Assembly (NCBI RefSeq): GCF_014489535.1
Contig: NZ_CP060783.1
Coordinates: forward strand, 3,617,501 to 3,681,500
Direction of reading: 5' to 3'
Source: Diaphorobacter aerolatus
GTDB lineage: Bacteria > Pseudomonadota > Gammaproteobacteria > Burkholderiales > Burkholderiaceae_C
DNA length: 64,000 nucleotides
Position 1 is the first letter of the stretch, and each line of letters starts with the position of its first letter. A program made the translations under genes and the position numbers. The notes below the pieces were generated by a model. It did not search any database. It worked only from the letters and a program-made list of their open reading frames with translations, and was not told where the DNA came from. Below are positions 46,281 to 56,325 of this stretch, piece by piece.

Positions 46281-47033
46281 TCAGTCGTTAGATAATTTTG
46301 AAACTTTTAGCCATTCATCCATATAGAAAATATTTTCAGCGTCACCTATTAGGTACATGAGATCGATGGCGGTTCTATTAAATCCATCCAGAAGACTATG
46401 GGCTGCTTCATTTTTTAATAGAAATTTAATTATCGTAAGATTGCCTATTCCCGCCGCGTAATGTAATGCCGTATATTTCATTTCATCTTCTGTCTGGACG
46501 TTCACATTGCAGTTGTTCACCAGCAATGACCTTAGCTCTATGATAGAGGATCTTCGAGTGGCAATATGAATGGGGAACTCTCCAAATTCATTCGATGTGT
46601 TGATGTTGAAATTTTCTTGAGGGAAATTATATTCTTGTGCGTAAATGCCCGCGATTTCCGCAATTGATATTGTTGGGGGATTGGAGTTGTAGCTGCGAAT
46701 GAGTTCAATTATTTTTTTATTATTAGTTTGTATGGCTAGATCTAGTGGTGTTTTTCCGAATTCATTCTTTATATTTTTAGAAGCTCCCGCATTTAGAAGG
46801 GCACTCACGATTTCTATCGATTCAGCCGTTGTCGCTTCATGAAGAGGTGTTTCTTGCATGTCGCCTCTACTATTTACATCAACTCCTCTTTCTATCAACT
46901 CGTAGACTGATTTTATATCGCCTCGTGCTGCAGCATAATTCAAAGGATATGTGAGCAAAAGAGGGGAGCGTTTATGGTAATTTTCCGGTTTTTTAAAAAA
47001 ATCGGGGATTTCGTCAGAATAAAAATCTATCAT
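46281..47033 (-). CDS. Ankyrin-repeat protein, probable Rhs immunity protein
   Basis: 250 residues, five or six ankyrin repeats: YPLNYAAARGDIKSVYELIE, TPLHEATTAESIEIVSALLN, TPLDLAIQTNNKKIIELI, FPIHIATRRSSIIELRSLLV, TALHYAAGIGNLTIIKFLL. No signal or membrane segment, so cytoplasmic. The start at ATG 47033 overlaps the Rhs stop (ATGA), which implies translational coupling; a longer start at 47051 lies inside Rhs. AT-rich codons contrast with the Rhs core. Immunity function is inferred from coupling and position. Confidence 0.75.
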   Translation of the reverse strand: MIDFYSDEIPDFFKKPENYHKRSPLLLTYPLNYAAARGDIKSVYELIERGVDVNSRGDMQETPLHEATTAESIEIVSALLNAGASKNIKNEFGKTPLDLAIQTNNKKIIELIRSYNSNPPTISIAEIAGIYAQEYNFPQENFNINTSNEFGEFPIHIATRRSSIIELRSLLVNNCNVNVQTEDEMKYTALHYAAGIGNLTIIKFLLKNEAAHSLLDGFNRTAIDLMYLIGDAENIFYMDEWLKVSKLSND

Positions 47034-50000
47034 TTTATGTCTGGTTTGCAATGTCTTTTAATATCGTCGGCGGCGTTCTTGGCTGCCTTCAAAGCATTTT
47101 TAATATCATTAACGTGTCTGCCTTTCGCCCATTTATCGTCCCATTCTTGTCGCATTTTTGCACATTCTTCCCAGCGCTCTTTATTAAAAAGCGCCTTTAC
47201 GCAATTGCTCAAATTATCGTCGGGTTTACCCTCGCATCTTTTCTTGTACGCTTGGTATTCGGACTCCGCCTGAATCTCTTCCGCTGGTGTTCTGTATACT
47301 TGATTTTGATTCGGTGTTGAGCCGGGTATGGAAGCTACAGTAACTATACCAGCAGCGGCAAGTAATGATGTCCCCCATGCTGCTAAGCCCTCGAGCGCGG
47401 CGGGAATTGCTACAGCTATTGGGATTGCGAATAATCCTACTGGATCAATGTCGAAGACTGGTCGATTATTTGAATAACTATAAAAATTTTTTCCGCCCTT
47501 TATTCCTATGGGGTCTTGATTGGTGTATCTCCCAAGATTACTCTGATATAAACGATACCTGTTGTAGTGCAAGCCTGATTCATAATCAAATTGTTGCCCC
47601 TGAAGCCTGACCAATTGCTCGATCTCACTGTCATTGCGCTCACAAATCACTGCTCCCCAAGCGTCGAGGTCAATACTCCAGTCTAATATGCCATCGGCCT
47701 TCACCAACGCCATCGGCGTCCCCAAATGATCACACTGATAAGCATGCACCAGCCTGCCTTGCATTGAAGGCTCCGGATCCAGCATGGCTTTGAGCACTCC
47801 AGGCTGCATCTGCGCCATTTGCATCCACTGCTGCGAGAATGCGCTGAGCCTGCCTCGCCGCAGTTCCTGCTCCAGCCCGTCAAACAGGGACTCGGTATTC
47901 CGGTCCAGCCGGATTCCCTGCTGCTCCTGCAGCTTTTGCGCCAGCGTGCGTTTGGGCGGCTGCTTATCTCCCTCCACGCGGATCATCGGCACAAAGCTGC
48001 CGGGCTCGTAGATTGTGTGAATCTGCCGGTTGTCCTTTTCCGTGAGGACTAATCTGTCCCCATCCCAGCCGAAGAACGTCGTCTGCACGGGCCCTTGCAG
48101 GTTCCCCTCGGCATCGCCTTGCTGCACCTGCTTGACCACGCGCCTGCCGAACGGGTCGTAGTGGTAGTTCGCGCCGCGCACGGCGGTGTCGCACTCCATC
48201 TCGAAGCGGATGAGCCGGTGGTTGCTGTCGTAGTGATAGTGGTGCTGCTCGTTGCCTTCGGCCTTGTGCTTGCGCCTGAGGTTGCCCCAAGCGTCGTATT
48301 CGTAGTGGAACTCACCGTCATCGGTGATGCGGTTGTCCATCCACTTCGCTGCCGTGTTGTGGTGGTCCTTGGCGGCGTTCTCGCCCAGCGGGTTGAAGCG
48401 CTTGTCCCCCATGTGCTGGCGCACGGTCTCTTCCCAGTGCTCAGGGCCTGTGGCGATCCGGGCGTTCTCGAACAGGCGGTTGCCAGCGGGGTCGAACCGG
48501 TAGTGCTGCATCGCGAGACCTGGCTGGCTCGCCGCAATCAGGCGTCCCGCCTTGTCGTAGCCGTATTCGTGCGGGCCCCTGGGGGTCTCGATGCGGGTGA
48601 GCTGGCCGGCTGCGTCGTAGTGGTGTTGGCGCTGGAGCGTGGATGGGCTCTCCTCTTCTGCGATGAGCGGGCTGTGGGTGTGCAGGTGCGACAGGCGCGA
48701 GAGTGCGTCGTAGCTGCGCGTGGTCTGCGTGGGGCCGAACCGGCGCTGGGTCTCCCGGTGCAGCTTGTCGCGCTCGAAGTCGATCACGCTGCGGCCATCG
48801 AGCACCATGCCGTGCAGGTGGCCCGGGCCGTAGGTCTGCCACCCGATGGCGGGCAAGCCCGTGTACGTGGTTTGTGATTCGCTGCCGAGTTCGTCGAATT
48901 GCCGCCGCACCTCGTGCGTCCAGACCTCGCTGCCATCCGGGCCGGTGATGCTCTGGGTCTCGCGCGTGATCCGGCCAAGGAGGTCTCGCTCAAAGGCCGC
49001 AGTGATGGTGTTGCCGCCCAGCTCGGTCACGTGCCATGCCTTCGCGAGCTGGCCGTCTTGTGTGTAGCTGAAGTGCTCCGCGGGAGCCTGATCGCTCTCG
49101 CCCATCTGGCGCTTGAGCAGCCTGCCGCCCTTGTCGTAGTGGTAGCGGCTGACGAGTCCTTCGTCATCGCTTCGAAGAAGGTCCCCCACGGCATTGAACT
49201 GGTAGTGCTGCGTGCGGCCGTCGAAGTTGACTTGTTTGGTCAGCCGGTCCATCACGTCGTATTCAAACGTGGTGTGTGCGCCGTTTTCGTTGGTCAGGCG
49301 CACCATGCGTCCCGCATCGTCGTAGTCGAACCGCTGGGTGTAGCCGCCGTAGTGATAGGCCCTGGGCTGGCCCTGGACGTCGCGCTCGAACTGCACGACG
49401 TTGCCATCGGGCGCGGTGATGCGGGCGAGATCGCCTGCTTCGTTGTAGGCATAGCGGGTGGTTTGGCCCAGACCATCCGTTCTGGCAATGACGCGGCCCC
49501 GCTCGTCGTAGTCCGCCCTGGCCTGTGCGCCTTCCTCGCCCGTCGTCGCCGTGGTTTGCCCCCAGCGGTCATACCGGTAGCGGGTGACGCTGCCGGAGCA
49601 GTCGGTGTAGCTGCAGAGTTGTCCCGCGCTGGTCCACGCGAGGTGTTTTTGGCCACCCCTGGCATCTTCGATGCTCCGGGGCTGCTCACTGCGCTCATCT
49701 GCATAGTGATAGCGCGTGACATGGCCCAGCGCGTCGGTGACGCTGGCAAGCCGCGCCATCGCGTCATAGGCAAAGCGGTCGCTCGCACCGTTGGGGCGGG
49801 TGCTTTGCTCGATCTGCCCGTGCGCGTTGTAGCTGAAGCGGCTTTGCAGCCCGTCTGGCTGGGTGATGGACAGCAGCGCCCCGGTGGCTACGTCGAGCTC
49901 GTAGTGCGTTTCCCGGCCAAGGGCGTCGATGCTGGCGAGCAGGCGTCCGCTGTCGTCAAAGCGGCTTTGCGTGACGCTGTCGTCGGCCTCCTGCAGCTTG

Positions 50001-51204
50001 ACCACGCGCCTGAGCCCGCCTTCGCCCTGAAGTGGTAGATGCTCACACGCCCCAGGCTGTCGGTGACCGTTGTCGAGTCTTGTGCATAGTCAAAGCGGTA
50101 GGACAGGGCCCCTTGGCGCAATTGCTCGACCACCTTGCCCGCTTCGTTGTAGACATAGCGCACGGCAGGTCTGCCCGCATACGCATGTGCGGTCATGCGA
50201 CCGGGCCATTGGGGATGGTATTGGAATGCCCGCCCCTGACTTGCGTCCCGGCCATGGACGGCAACCAGCTCTCCGCGTGGACTGTATTCATAGCGGACCA
50301 GTGGCCGAAGCGGCAGGTCAGCCGCGTGGGGGTCGTGCGTCAGATACACCGCCATCAGGCGCACGCCGCAATCCGCGCCCCAGCCGTGCGCACCCCCGTG
50401 GGCCACGCCCGGTAGCGTCTTGAGTTCCAGCCGGTATTGGCGACCCACGCCATCCTGCACCGCTGCGATGCGGCCCCCGGCGTCACGCTGGAGTCTTTGC
50501 GACTGGCCAAAACGATCATTGAGTCCGAGCAGATGCATGCGCCTGCCCACCATCTCCTCTGCCAGGGAAGACGGCCCACCGAACACCCACCACGGGCCCA
50601 GCGGGTTGTTGGTGACGAAAAAGAGCGCAGGATTGCACCGGTCACTTTCGTTCAGGCCCATCCATGCAAGATTCAGGCGGGAAACGGGCAGCTCTTTTTG
50701 CAGGTCCAGGCGCTCCCGTCCTCCGCGCACGACCCACAGGTTCTCGCTGCGGCTATACACAGCTTCGCCGGGAGCCAGAGGCCGGAACCGGATGCTGCGG
50801 CCCTTGCTGTCATTGAGTGTGAGGGTCTCCTCGGTCTGCACCAGCGAGACTTCGGTGGGCAGCCACCAGCCCGGCCCCAGCAACCCGACCGGTGCGGGCG
50901 TGTCGGTCTGGTAACTTGAGTAGTCACGCGAGACGACGAAGGCCAGCGGCCCGGGCAGCGAGACATCCACTTCACCGCCTTGCACCTTCGCGCCCAGCAG
51001 CGGGTTGACCGGATTGCCCTTGGCCACACCGCCCGGACAGACGGAGCACGCCACGCCTCCCGAAGTCCCGATGTACACCGTGCGCGAGCCCTGCGTGATC
51101 GGCCCTCCCTTGAGCGTCATGTCGGTCTGCCGCGCCGCTGGTAAGCCTGTCATCGGGTCAATCTCCCTGAATGTTGTCGTAGGCAGAACTTTGACCGAAA
51201 ACAA
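47030..51204 (-). CDS. PAAR-like/Rhs polymorphic toxin protein (one apparent frameshift)
   Basis: N-terminal PAAR-like segment (MTGLPAARQTDMTLKGGPI, with QGSRTVYIG), then GNPVNPLLGAKVQGGEVDVS and a long run of YD repeats forming the Rhs shell. The core ends with DYESGLHYNRYRLYQSNLGR and GKNFYSYSNNRPVFDIDPVG. The last 133 residues are a variable tip: a hydrophobic stretch, then a Cys-rich, highly charged domain (YKKRCEGKP, WEECAKMRQEWDDKWAKGRH). A break near 50020 (GGGG read as GGG) divides it at IYHFR/GEGG. Repair gives 1391 codons. The PAAR segment suggests type VI export, but no vgrG or T6SS gene is in the window. Confidence 0.85.
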
Positions 51205-51395
51205 TCTACCTATGGCGTGATGTTATCAATAGTTTTAATTTTTGGATCTACGCTGCCCAGCGTAGGGCACCTTCATCGACCAGAGTCGGGAGAGTGTAGG
51301 ACCGATGGGCCGAAATCGGCGCCTAGGTCCACAACGCTTCGCCGATTTTGGTCCCTTGAGGCATCACGTTCAACCATTGATGCGCTCGCGGCTTA

Positions 51396-52553
51396 TCACG
51401 CCAGCAGCGCCTGTGCGAATTCCTTGGCGCTGAAGGTTTCCAGGTCTTCGACTTTTTCGCCGACGCCTATGAAATACACGGGAATCGGCTTTTCCTGCGC
51501 GATGGCTGCGAGCACGCCGCCCTTGGCGGTGCCGTCGAGCTTGGTGACGATCAGGCCGGTGAGCTGCAATGCGTCGTCGAACGCCTTCACCTGGTTCAGC
51601 GCGTTCTGTCCGGTGTTGCCGTCGATCACGAGCAGCACCTCGTGCGGCGCGCTTGCGTCGGCCTTGGTGACCACGCGCTTAATCTTCTTGAGTTCTTCCA
51701 TCAGGTGCAACTGCGTGGGCAGGCGGCCCGCCGTGTCGACCAGCACCACGTCCTTGCCGCGCGCGCGGCCCGCCGAGACGGCGTCGAAGCTCACGGCTGC
51801 GGGGTCGCCGCCGTCCTGGCTCACGATCTCGACCGTGTTGCGCGTTGCCCAGACGCCGAGCTGCTCGCGCGCTGCCGCGCGGAAGGTGTCGGCTGCGGCC
51901 AGCAGCACGCTCTCGCCATGGTCGGCCAGATGCTTGGTGAGTTTGCCGATCGAGGTGGTCTTGCCCGCGCCGTTCACGCCCGCGACCATGATGACGGTGG
52001 GTGTGTGTTGGCCCACGACGAGTGGCTTTTCGAGCGGCTTGAGCAGATCGGCGAGCGCGTCGGCCAGCAGGGCCTTCACGGCGGCCGGGTCGGTCGTTTT
52101 GCTGTCCTTCACGCGCTGCTTCAGATCGATCAGCAGATGGCGGGTGGCCTTCACGCCGGTGTCGGCCATGAGCAGCGCGTCTTCAAGCTCCTCGTAGAGC
52201 GCGTCGTCGATCTTCGTTCCGGTGAAAATCGTGGAGATGCTGCTGCCGGTCTTGCGCAGACCGACCTTGAGGCGGTCCATCCAGCCCTTGCGATCACCGG
52301 GTGCGGTGGGGGCTTGCGGCTTTTCCTGCGGTTCCTGAACTACAGGCGGGGTACTGGAAATGCCCGATGATGGCGGCAGGTTTTCCGACGGCTCGACGTT
52401 CTCCTTGCTGGCGAACGGATTGCGCAGCCAGCCTTTGGTGCCTGCGGGAGCGACCGGTTTGTCGGACGTTTGCGGCGCAGGAGCAGGTGCCGAATCGGCC
52501 GGGGCGGGCGTTTCGGGCGTGTCGGCAGATTTTTTCTTGAAGAAACTGAACAT
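51396..52553 (-). CDS. ftsY: Signal recognition particle receptor FtsY
   Basis: 385 residues. N-terminal acidic/proline-rich A domain, then the NG GTPase: G1 VAGVNGAGKTTSIGKLT, DTFRAAAREQL, G3 VDTAGRLPTQ, G4 TKLDGTAKGG. Receives SRP-bound ribosomes at the inner membrane. Divergent from the M16 pair (29-nt gap), the order usual in Burkholderiales. Confidence 0.97.
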   Translation of the reverse strand: MFSFFKKKSADTPETPAPADSAPAPAPQTSDKPVAPAGTKGWLRNPFASKENVEPSENLPPSSGISSTPPVVQEPQEKPQAPTAPGDRKGWMDRLKVGLRKTGSSISTIFTGTKIDDALYEELEDALLMADTGVKATRHLLIDLKQRVKDSKTTDPAAVKALLADALADLLKPLEKPLVVGQHTPTVIMVAGVNGAGKTTSIGKLTKHLADHGESVLLAAADTFRAAAREQLGVWATRNTVEIVSQDGGDPAAVSFDAVSAGRARGKDVVLVDTAGRLPTQLHLMEELKKIKRVVTKADASAPHEVLLVIDGNTGQNALNQVKAFDDALQLTGLIVTKLDGTAKGGVLAAIAQEKPIPVYFIGVGEKVEDLETFSAKEFAQALLA

Positions 52554-52582
52554 TGTCGGGTACTTAGAATCCTATCCATTCT

Positions 52583-54061
52583 ATGAAACAAGCCATATCC
52601 ATTCTTGGCCTGCTGGCCTGCGCGCATGTCGCGGCGTTTGCCGACACGTCCGCCACTCCTGCTTCCAATACCTCCGCGCCCGCTGCTGCGGAGGCTGTGA
52701 AACCCGAAGCCACCACGGCCGATGGCGCACAGCTCTTCACGCTCAAAAATGGCATGCAGCTCATCATCAAGCCCGACCGGCGCGCGCCCACGGCGGTGCA
52801 CATGGTGTGGGTGCGGGTCGGTGCGATGGACGAGGTTGACGGCACGACGGGCGTGGCCCACGCATTGGAACACATGATGTTCAAGGGCACGGAGAAGATC
52901 GCGCCGGGTCAGTTCTCCAAGCGCGTGGCGGCGCTGGGCGGTCAGGAAAACGCCTTCACCACGCGTGACTACACCGGCTACTACCAGCAGATTCCGGCGA
53001 ACCGGCTGAAGGACGTGATGGAACTCGAGTCCGATCGCTTTGCCAACAATCGCTGGCCCGACGAGGAATTCAAAAAGGAAATCGAGGTCATCAAGGAAGA
53101 GCGCCGCATGCGCACCGAGGACCAGCCGCGCTCATCGCTCTTCGAGCAGTTGAATGCGACGACGTTCACGTCCTCGCCCTATCGTCGCCCCGTGGTGGGC
53201 TGGATGAGCGATCTCGATTCGATGACTCCGCAGGACGTGCGTGACTTTCACAAGGCCTGGTACGTGCCGCAGAACGCCGCCGTGGTGATTGCGGGCGACG
53301 TGGATGTGGCCAAGGTCTACGAACTCGCGCAGCAAACCTACGGCCAGATTCCTCAGGGCGCGGTGCCCACGCGCAAGCCGCGTACCGAGCCGGTCCAGAA
53401 GGGCATTCGCCGGATCGAGTTCAAGGCCCCTGCCGATCAGGCATTCGTTGCCATGTCGTTTCGCGCGCCGAGCCTGCGCAACATCGACGACAAACTGAGC
53501 GAGGAGGACCGCGATGCGCTCTCGCTGCTCATGCTGTCTGCGGTTCTGAGTGGCTACGACGGCGCACGGCTTGATCGCGCGCTGACGCAGGGCGCGGATC
53601 GCGTGGCCGACAGCGCAAGCAGCTCGGCCTCCATCATCGGACGCGGTCCCGGCACCTTCATGTTGATGGGCGTGCCCGCCGCAGGCAAGACCGCCAAACA
53701 GGTCGAGGACGCCCTGCGCGCGCAGATCACGCGCGTGGCCAAGGATGGAGTGAGCGAGTCGGAGCTTGCGCGCGTGAAGGCGCAGTGGACGGCATCTACC
53801 GTCTATGAGCGCGACTCGCTGTTCGGCCAGGCCAACGATCTCGGTGGCAATTGGGCCGAAGGCTTTCCCATGGACGCCGACGACCGCATCCTCAAGCTGC
53901 TGCGCACGGTGACGCCCGAGCATGTGAAGTCGGTCGCGCAGCGCTATTTCGGTGACGATCAATTGAACGTGGGCACGCTCGTGCCGCAGCCGGTGGCTCC
54001 GGGCAGCAAGCGACCCGCCGCGCAGCCGGGCGGTGGTTCCAGCGGCGATCGCATGCACTGA
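52583..54061 (+). CDS. M16-family zinc peptidase, active subunit
   Basis: 492 residues with a signal peptide (KQAISILGLLACAHVAAFA). The inverted zinc motif HxxEH is present as AHALEHMMFKGTEK, with the distal Glu in ELESDRFANNRWPDEEF. The second M16 domain (VQKGIRRIEFKAPADQ onward) follows. The family cleaves small peptides in the periplasm. Stop overlaps the following start (TGATG). Confidence 0.92.
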   Translation: MKQAISILGLLACAHVAAFADTSATPASNTSAPAAAEAVKPEATTADGAQLFTLKNGMQLIIKPDRRAPTAVHMVWVRVGAMDEVDGTTGVAHALEHMMFKGTEKIAPGQFSKRVAALGGQENAFTTRDYTGYYQQIPANRLKDVMELESDRFANNRWPDEEFKKEIEVIKEERRMRTEDQPRSSLFEQLNATTFTSSPYRRPVVGWMSDLDSMTPQDVRDFHKAWYVPQNAAVVIAGDVDVAKVYELAQQTYGQIPQGAVPTRKPRTEPVQKGIRRIEFKAPADQAFVAMSFRAPSLRNIDDKLSEEDRDALSLLMLSAVLSGYDGARLDRALTQGADRVADSASSSASIIGRGPGTFMLMGVPAAGKTAKQVEDALRAQITRVAKDGVSESELARVKAQWTASTVYERDSLFGQANDLGGNWAEGFPMDADDRILKLLRTVTPEHVKSVAQRYFGDDQLNVGTLVPQPVAPGSKRPAAQPGGGSSGDRMH

Positions 54062-55494
54062 TGGATGGATGGCCACGCGCCAGGAAATGGACGGAAAAAA
54101 TGATGATGATGTTGTCGCTGACGAAAAACAAGCGCTTCGGAAAAATGACTGCGCGTGCCTGCATTCTGGGCGCGGGCATGGTGATGTACGCTCATTCGGC
54201 CTGGGCGCTGTTGCCCATCCAGCACTGGACCGAGGCGAATGGCGCACGCGTGTGGCTGGTGGAGAGCCCTGCGATCCCGATGGTGGACGTGCAGGTCGAT
54301 TTCGACGCCGGGGCGCGCCGCGATCCGCCACAGCAGATCGGTCTCGCGAGCGCAGCGGCGGCCATGACCTCCAAGGGCGTGCGCGCCGGCGCGGACAACC
54401 AGAAGGAAAAGGAGGCCGCGCTCGACGAAAACGCGCTGGGCGAGGCCTGGGCGGATCTGGGTGCGAGCTTTGAAGCCAGCGCCGAGCGCGACGGCTTTGT
54501 GTATTCGATGCGTTCGCTGACCGATCCCGAGCTGCTGGCCAAGGCCCTGGCTTTGGCCTCGCGCCAGATTGGCGAGCCGAGCTTCCCGCAGGACGTCTGG
54601 CAGCGCGAACGCGCGCGCTGGGAAGCTGCGATCAAGGAGTCCGACACCAAGCCCGCAACCGTGGCCAGCAAGGCGTTTGCGGCCGATGTGTATGGCAAGC
54701 ACCCCTACGGTTTTCAGACCACGGCGCAGTCGCTTCAGCGCATCAACGCGACCGATCTGCAAGCCTTTCACAAGCGCTATGTGCAGACCTGCGCCGCGCG
54801 CGTGAGCATCGTCGGCGCGGTGAACAAGGAGCAGGCACAGCAACTGGTGCGCAAGCTGCTTTCGCGCCTGCCGGCCAAATCGGCGGGCGACTGCGCCAAG
54901 CTGCCCGAAGTGCCGCAGGTGAAGCCCCTCGCGAAGGCCGTGGAGCAGGACATTCCGTTTCAATCCGCGCAGTCGCACGTGATCATCGGCCAGCCCGGTA
55001 TCAAACGCGACAATCCCGATTTTCTCGCGATCCTCGTGGGCAACCACATTCTGGGCGGCGGTGGCTTCACCTCGCGCCTGACGCAGGAAGTGCGTGAAAA
55101 ACGCGGTCTGAGCTACAGCGTGGGAAGCGGCTTCTCCCCCGGACTCGATGCGGGCGCGTTCGTTGTCGGATTGCAGACGCGTCCCGATCAGGCGGCCGAG
55201 GCGGTGAAGGTCTCGCGCGAGGTGGTCAAGAAATTCGTGGAAGAAGGCCCGAGCGACGAGGAACTGCGTGCCGCGAAGGACAATTTGATCGGCGGCTTCG
55301 CGCTGCGCATCGACAGCAATCGCAAACTGCTTGGCAACGTCGTCAACATCGCGTGGAACAACCTGCCGCTCGACTACCTTGACCATTGGACGGAACGCGT
55401 CGAAGCGCTCACCGTCAACGATATTCGCTCCGCCTTCCAGCGCATGCTGCAGCCCGACCGCATGGTGACCGTGGTCGTCGGAGGCAAGCAATGA
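54061..55494 (+). CDS. M16-family peptidase-like partner without zinc motif
   Basis: 477 residues, same fold as the preceding gene, but the HxxEH site reads IGLASAAAAMTSKGV, so this subunit cannot bind zinc there. The C-terminal R/Y pair region (LTQEVREKRGLSYSVGSGF) is kept, as in noncatalytic partners of M16 heterodimers. Start may be ATG 54061 or 54100 (before LSLTKNKRF and a signal segment ILGAGMVMYAHSAWA). Coupled to the upstream gene, and ATGA-overlaps rsmD. Confidence 0.9.
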   Translation: MDGWPRARKWTEKMMMMLSLTKNKRFGKMTARACILGAGMVMYAHSAWALLPIQHWTEANGARVWLVESPAIPMVDVQVDFDAGARRDPPQQIGLASAAAAMTSKGVRAGADNQKEKEAALDENALGEAWADLGASFEASAERDGFVYSMRSLTDPELLAKALALASRQIGEPSFPQDVWQRERARWEAAIKESDTKPATVASKAFAADVYGKHPYGFQTTAQSLQRINATDLQAFHKRYVQTCAARVSIVGAVNKEQAQQLVRKLLSRLPAKSAGDCAKLPEVPQVKPLAKAVEQDIPFQSAQSHVIIGQPGIKRDNPDFLAILVGNHILGGGGFTSRLTQEVREKRGLSYSVGSGFSPGLDAGAFVVGLQTRPDQAAEAVKVSREVVKKFVEEGPSDEELRAAKDNLIGGFALRIDSNRKLLGNVVNIAWNNLPLDYLDHWTERVEALTVNDIRSAFQRMLQPDRMVTVVVGGKQ

Positions 55495-56147
55495 GGCCAC
55501 GCTCCACCATGCTGAGCGAGGCCGCGAAGAAAAAAAACAAGGCAGCAGCAGCCGCCGCCGCGAACGGCACCAAAGCTGCGGCCCCGCGCGCGGCAGGCGA
55601 GGTGCGCATCGTCGGCGGCAAGTGGAAACGCACGCGCCTGCCGGTCGCTGACCGCCCCGGCCTGCGCCCGACGCCCGACCGGGTGCGCGAGACGCTGTTC
55701 AACTGGCTGGGGCAGGATCTCACGGGCTGGCAGTGTCTGGACGCGTTTGCCGGCACCGGAGCGCTGGGCTTCGAGGCCGCATCACGCGGAGCAAAAGAGG
55801 TGCTGATGGTCGAGTCCGACACGGCGCTGGTCGCCCAACTCAAGCTGATTGCAACCAGGCTCTCCGCTGACAACATACGCATCCAGCGCGGCGATGCCAT
55901 CGCCGCCCTGAAGCAATCCGGCGCAGACAAGAGCCTGCACCTGATTCTGATCGACCCACCTTTCGACAGCGCAGCGCTTTTCAAACCCGCACTCGACGCA
56001 GCATCGAGAGCCGTGGCCGAGGATGGCTACATCTATCTCGAAGCGCCACGCGAATGGACAGACGAAGACATCGAGCCCTTGGGACTCTCGCGCTACCGCC
56101 ACCTGAAAGCCGGCGCCGTACACGCCCATCTGTTCAGCAGGCGCTGA
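55491..56147 (+). CDS. rsmD: 16S rRNA (guanine(966)-N(2))-methyltransferase
   Basis: 218 residues. An Ala/Lys-rich N-terminal tail precedes RIVGGKWKRTRLPV, RPTPDRVRETLFNWL, the SAM site DAFAGTGALGFEAASRGA and the catalytic LIDPPF. Starts with ATGA overlap to the M16 gene. In relatives coaD commonly follows directly; here 4.3 kb of other genes intervene. Confidence 0.94.
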   Translation: MRPRSTMLSEAAKKKNKAAAAAAANGTKAAAPRAAGEVRIVGGKWKRTRLPVADRPGLRPTPDRVRETLFNWLGQDLTGWQCLDAFAGTGALGFEAASRGAKEVLMVESDTALVAQLKLIATRLSADNIRIQRGDAIAALKQSGADKSLHLILIDPPFDSAALFKPALDAASRAVAEDGYIYLEAPREWTDEDIEPLGLSRYRHLKAGAVHAHLFSRR

Positions 56148-56325
56148 GCCGCGTTAGCCGCGCCCCCAAGGGCAGGCACGAGTGCAGCAAAGTGCCGAAC
56201 GCACCTCCCCGCATTCCACTGACTCGCGGTGATTGCCCCGCCGGGGGCAGTCCCGGCCTCTCCCCTCGAACAAGCAACAGACGGAAGGACCAGGCTGAAA
56301 GATGGAGCCTTGAACTTCATCCCCT

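Noticed and set aside
48899-50038. Open frame of 379 codons on the plus strand
   Set aside because: Antisense of the Rhs YD-repeat shell; low-complexity composition.
47030-51204. A complete type VI secretion locus
   Set aside because: Only a PAAR-like segment on the Rhs protein is present; no vgrG, hcp, tss genes or adaptor gene is found in the window.
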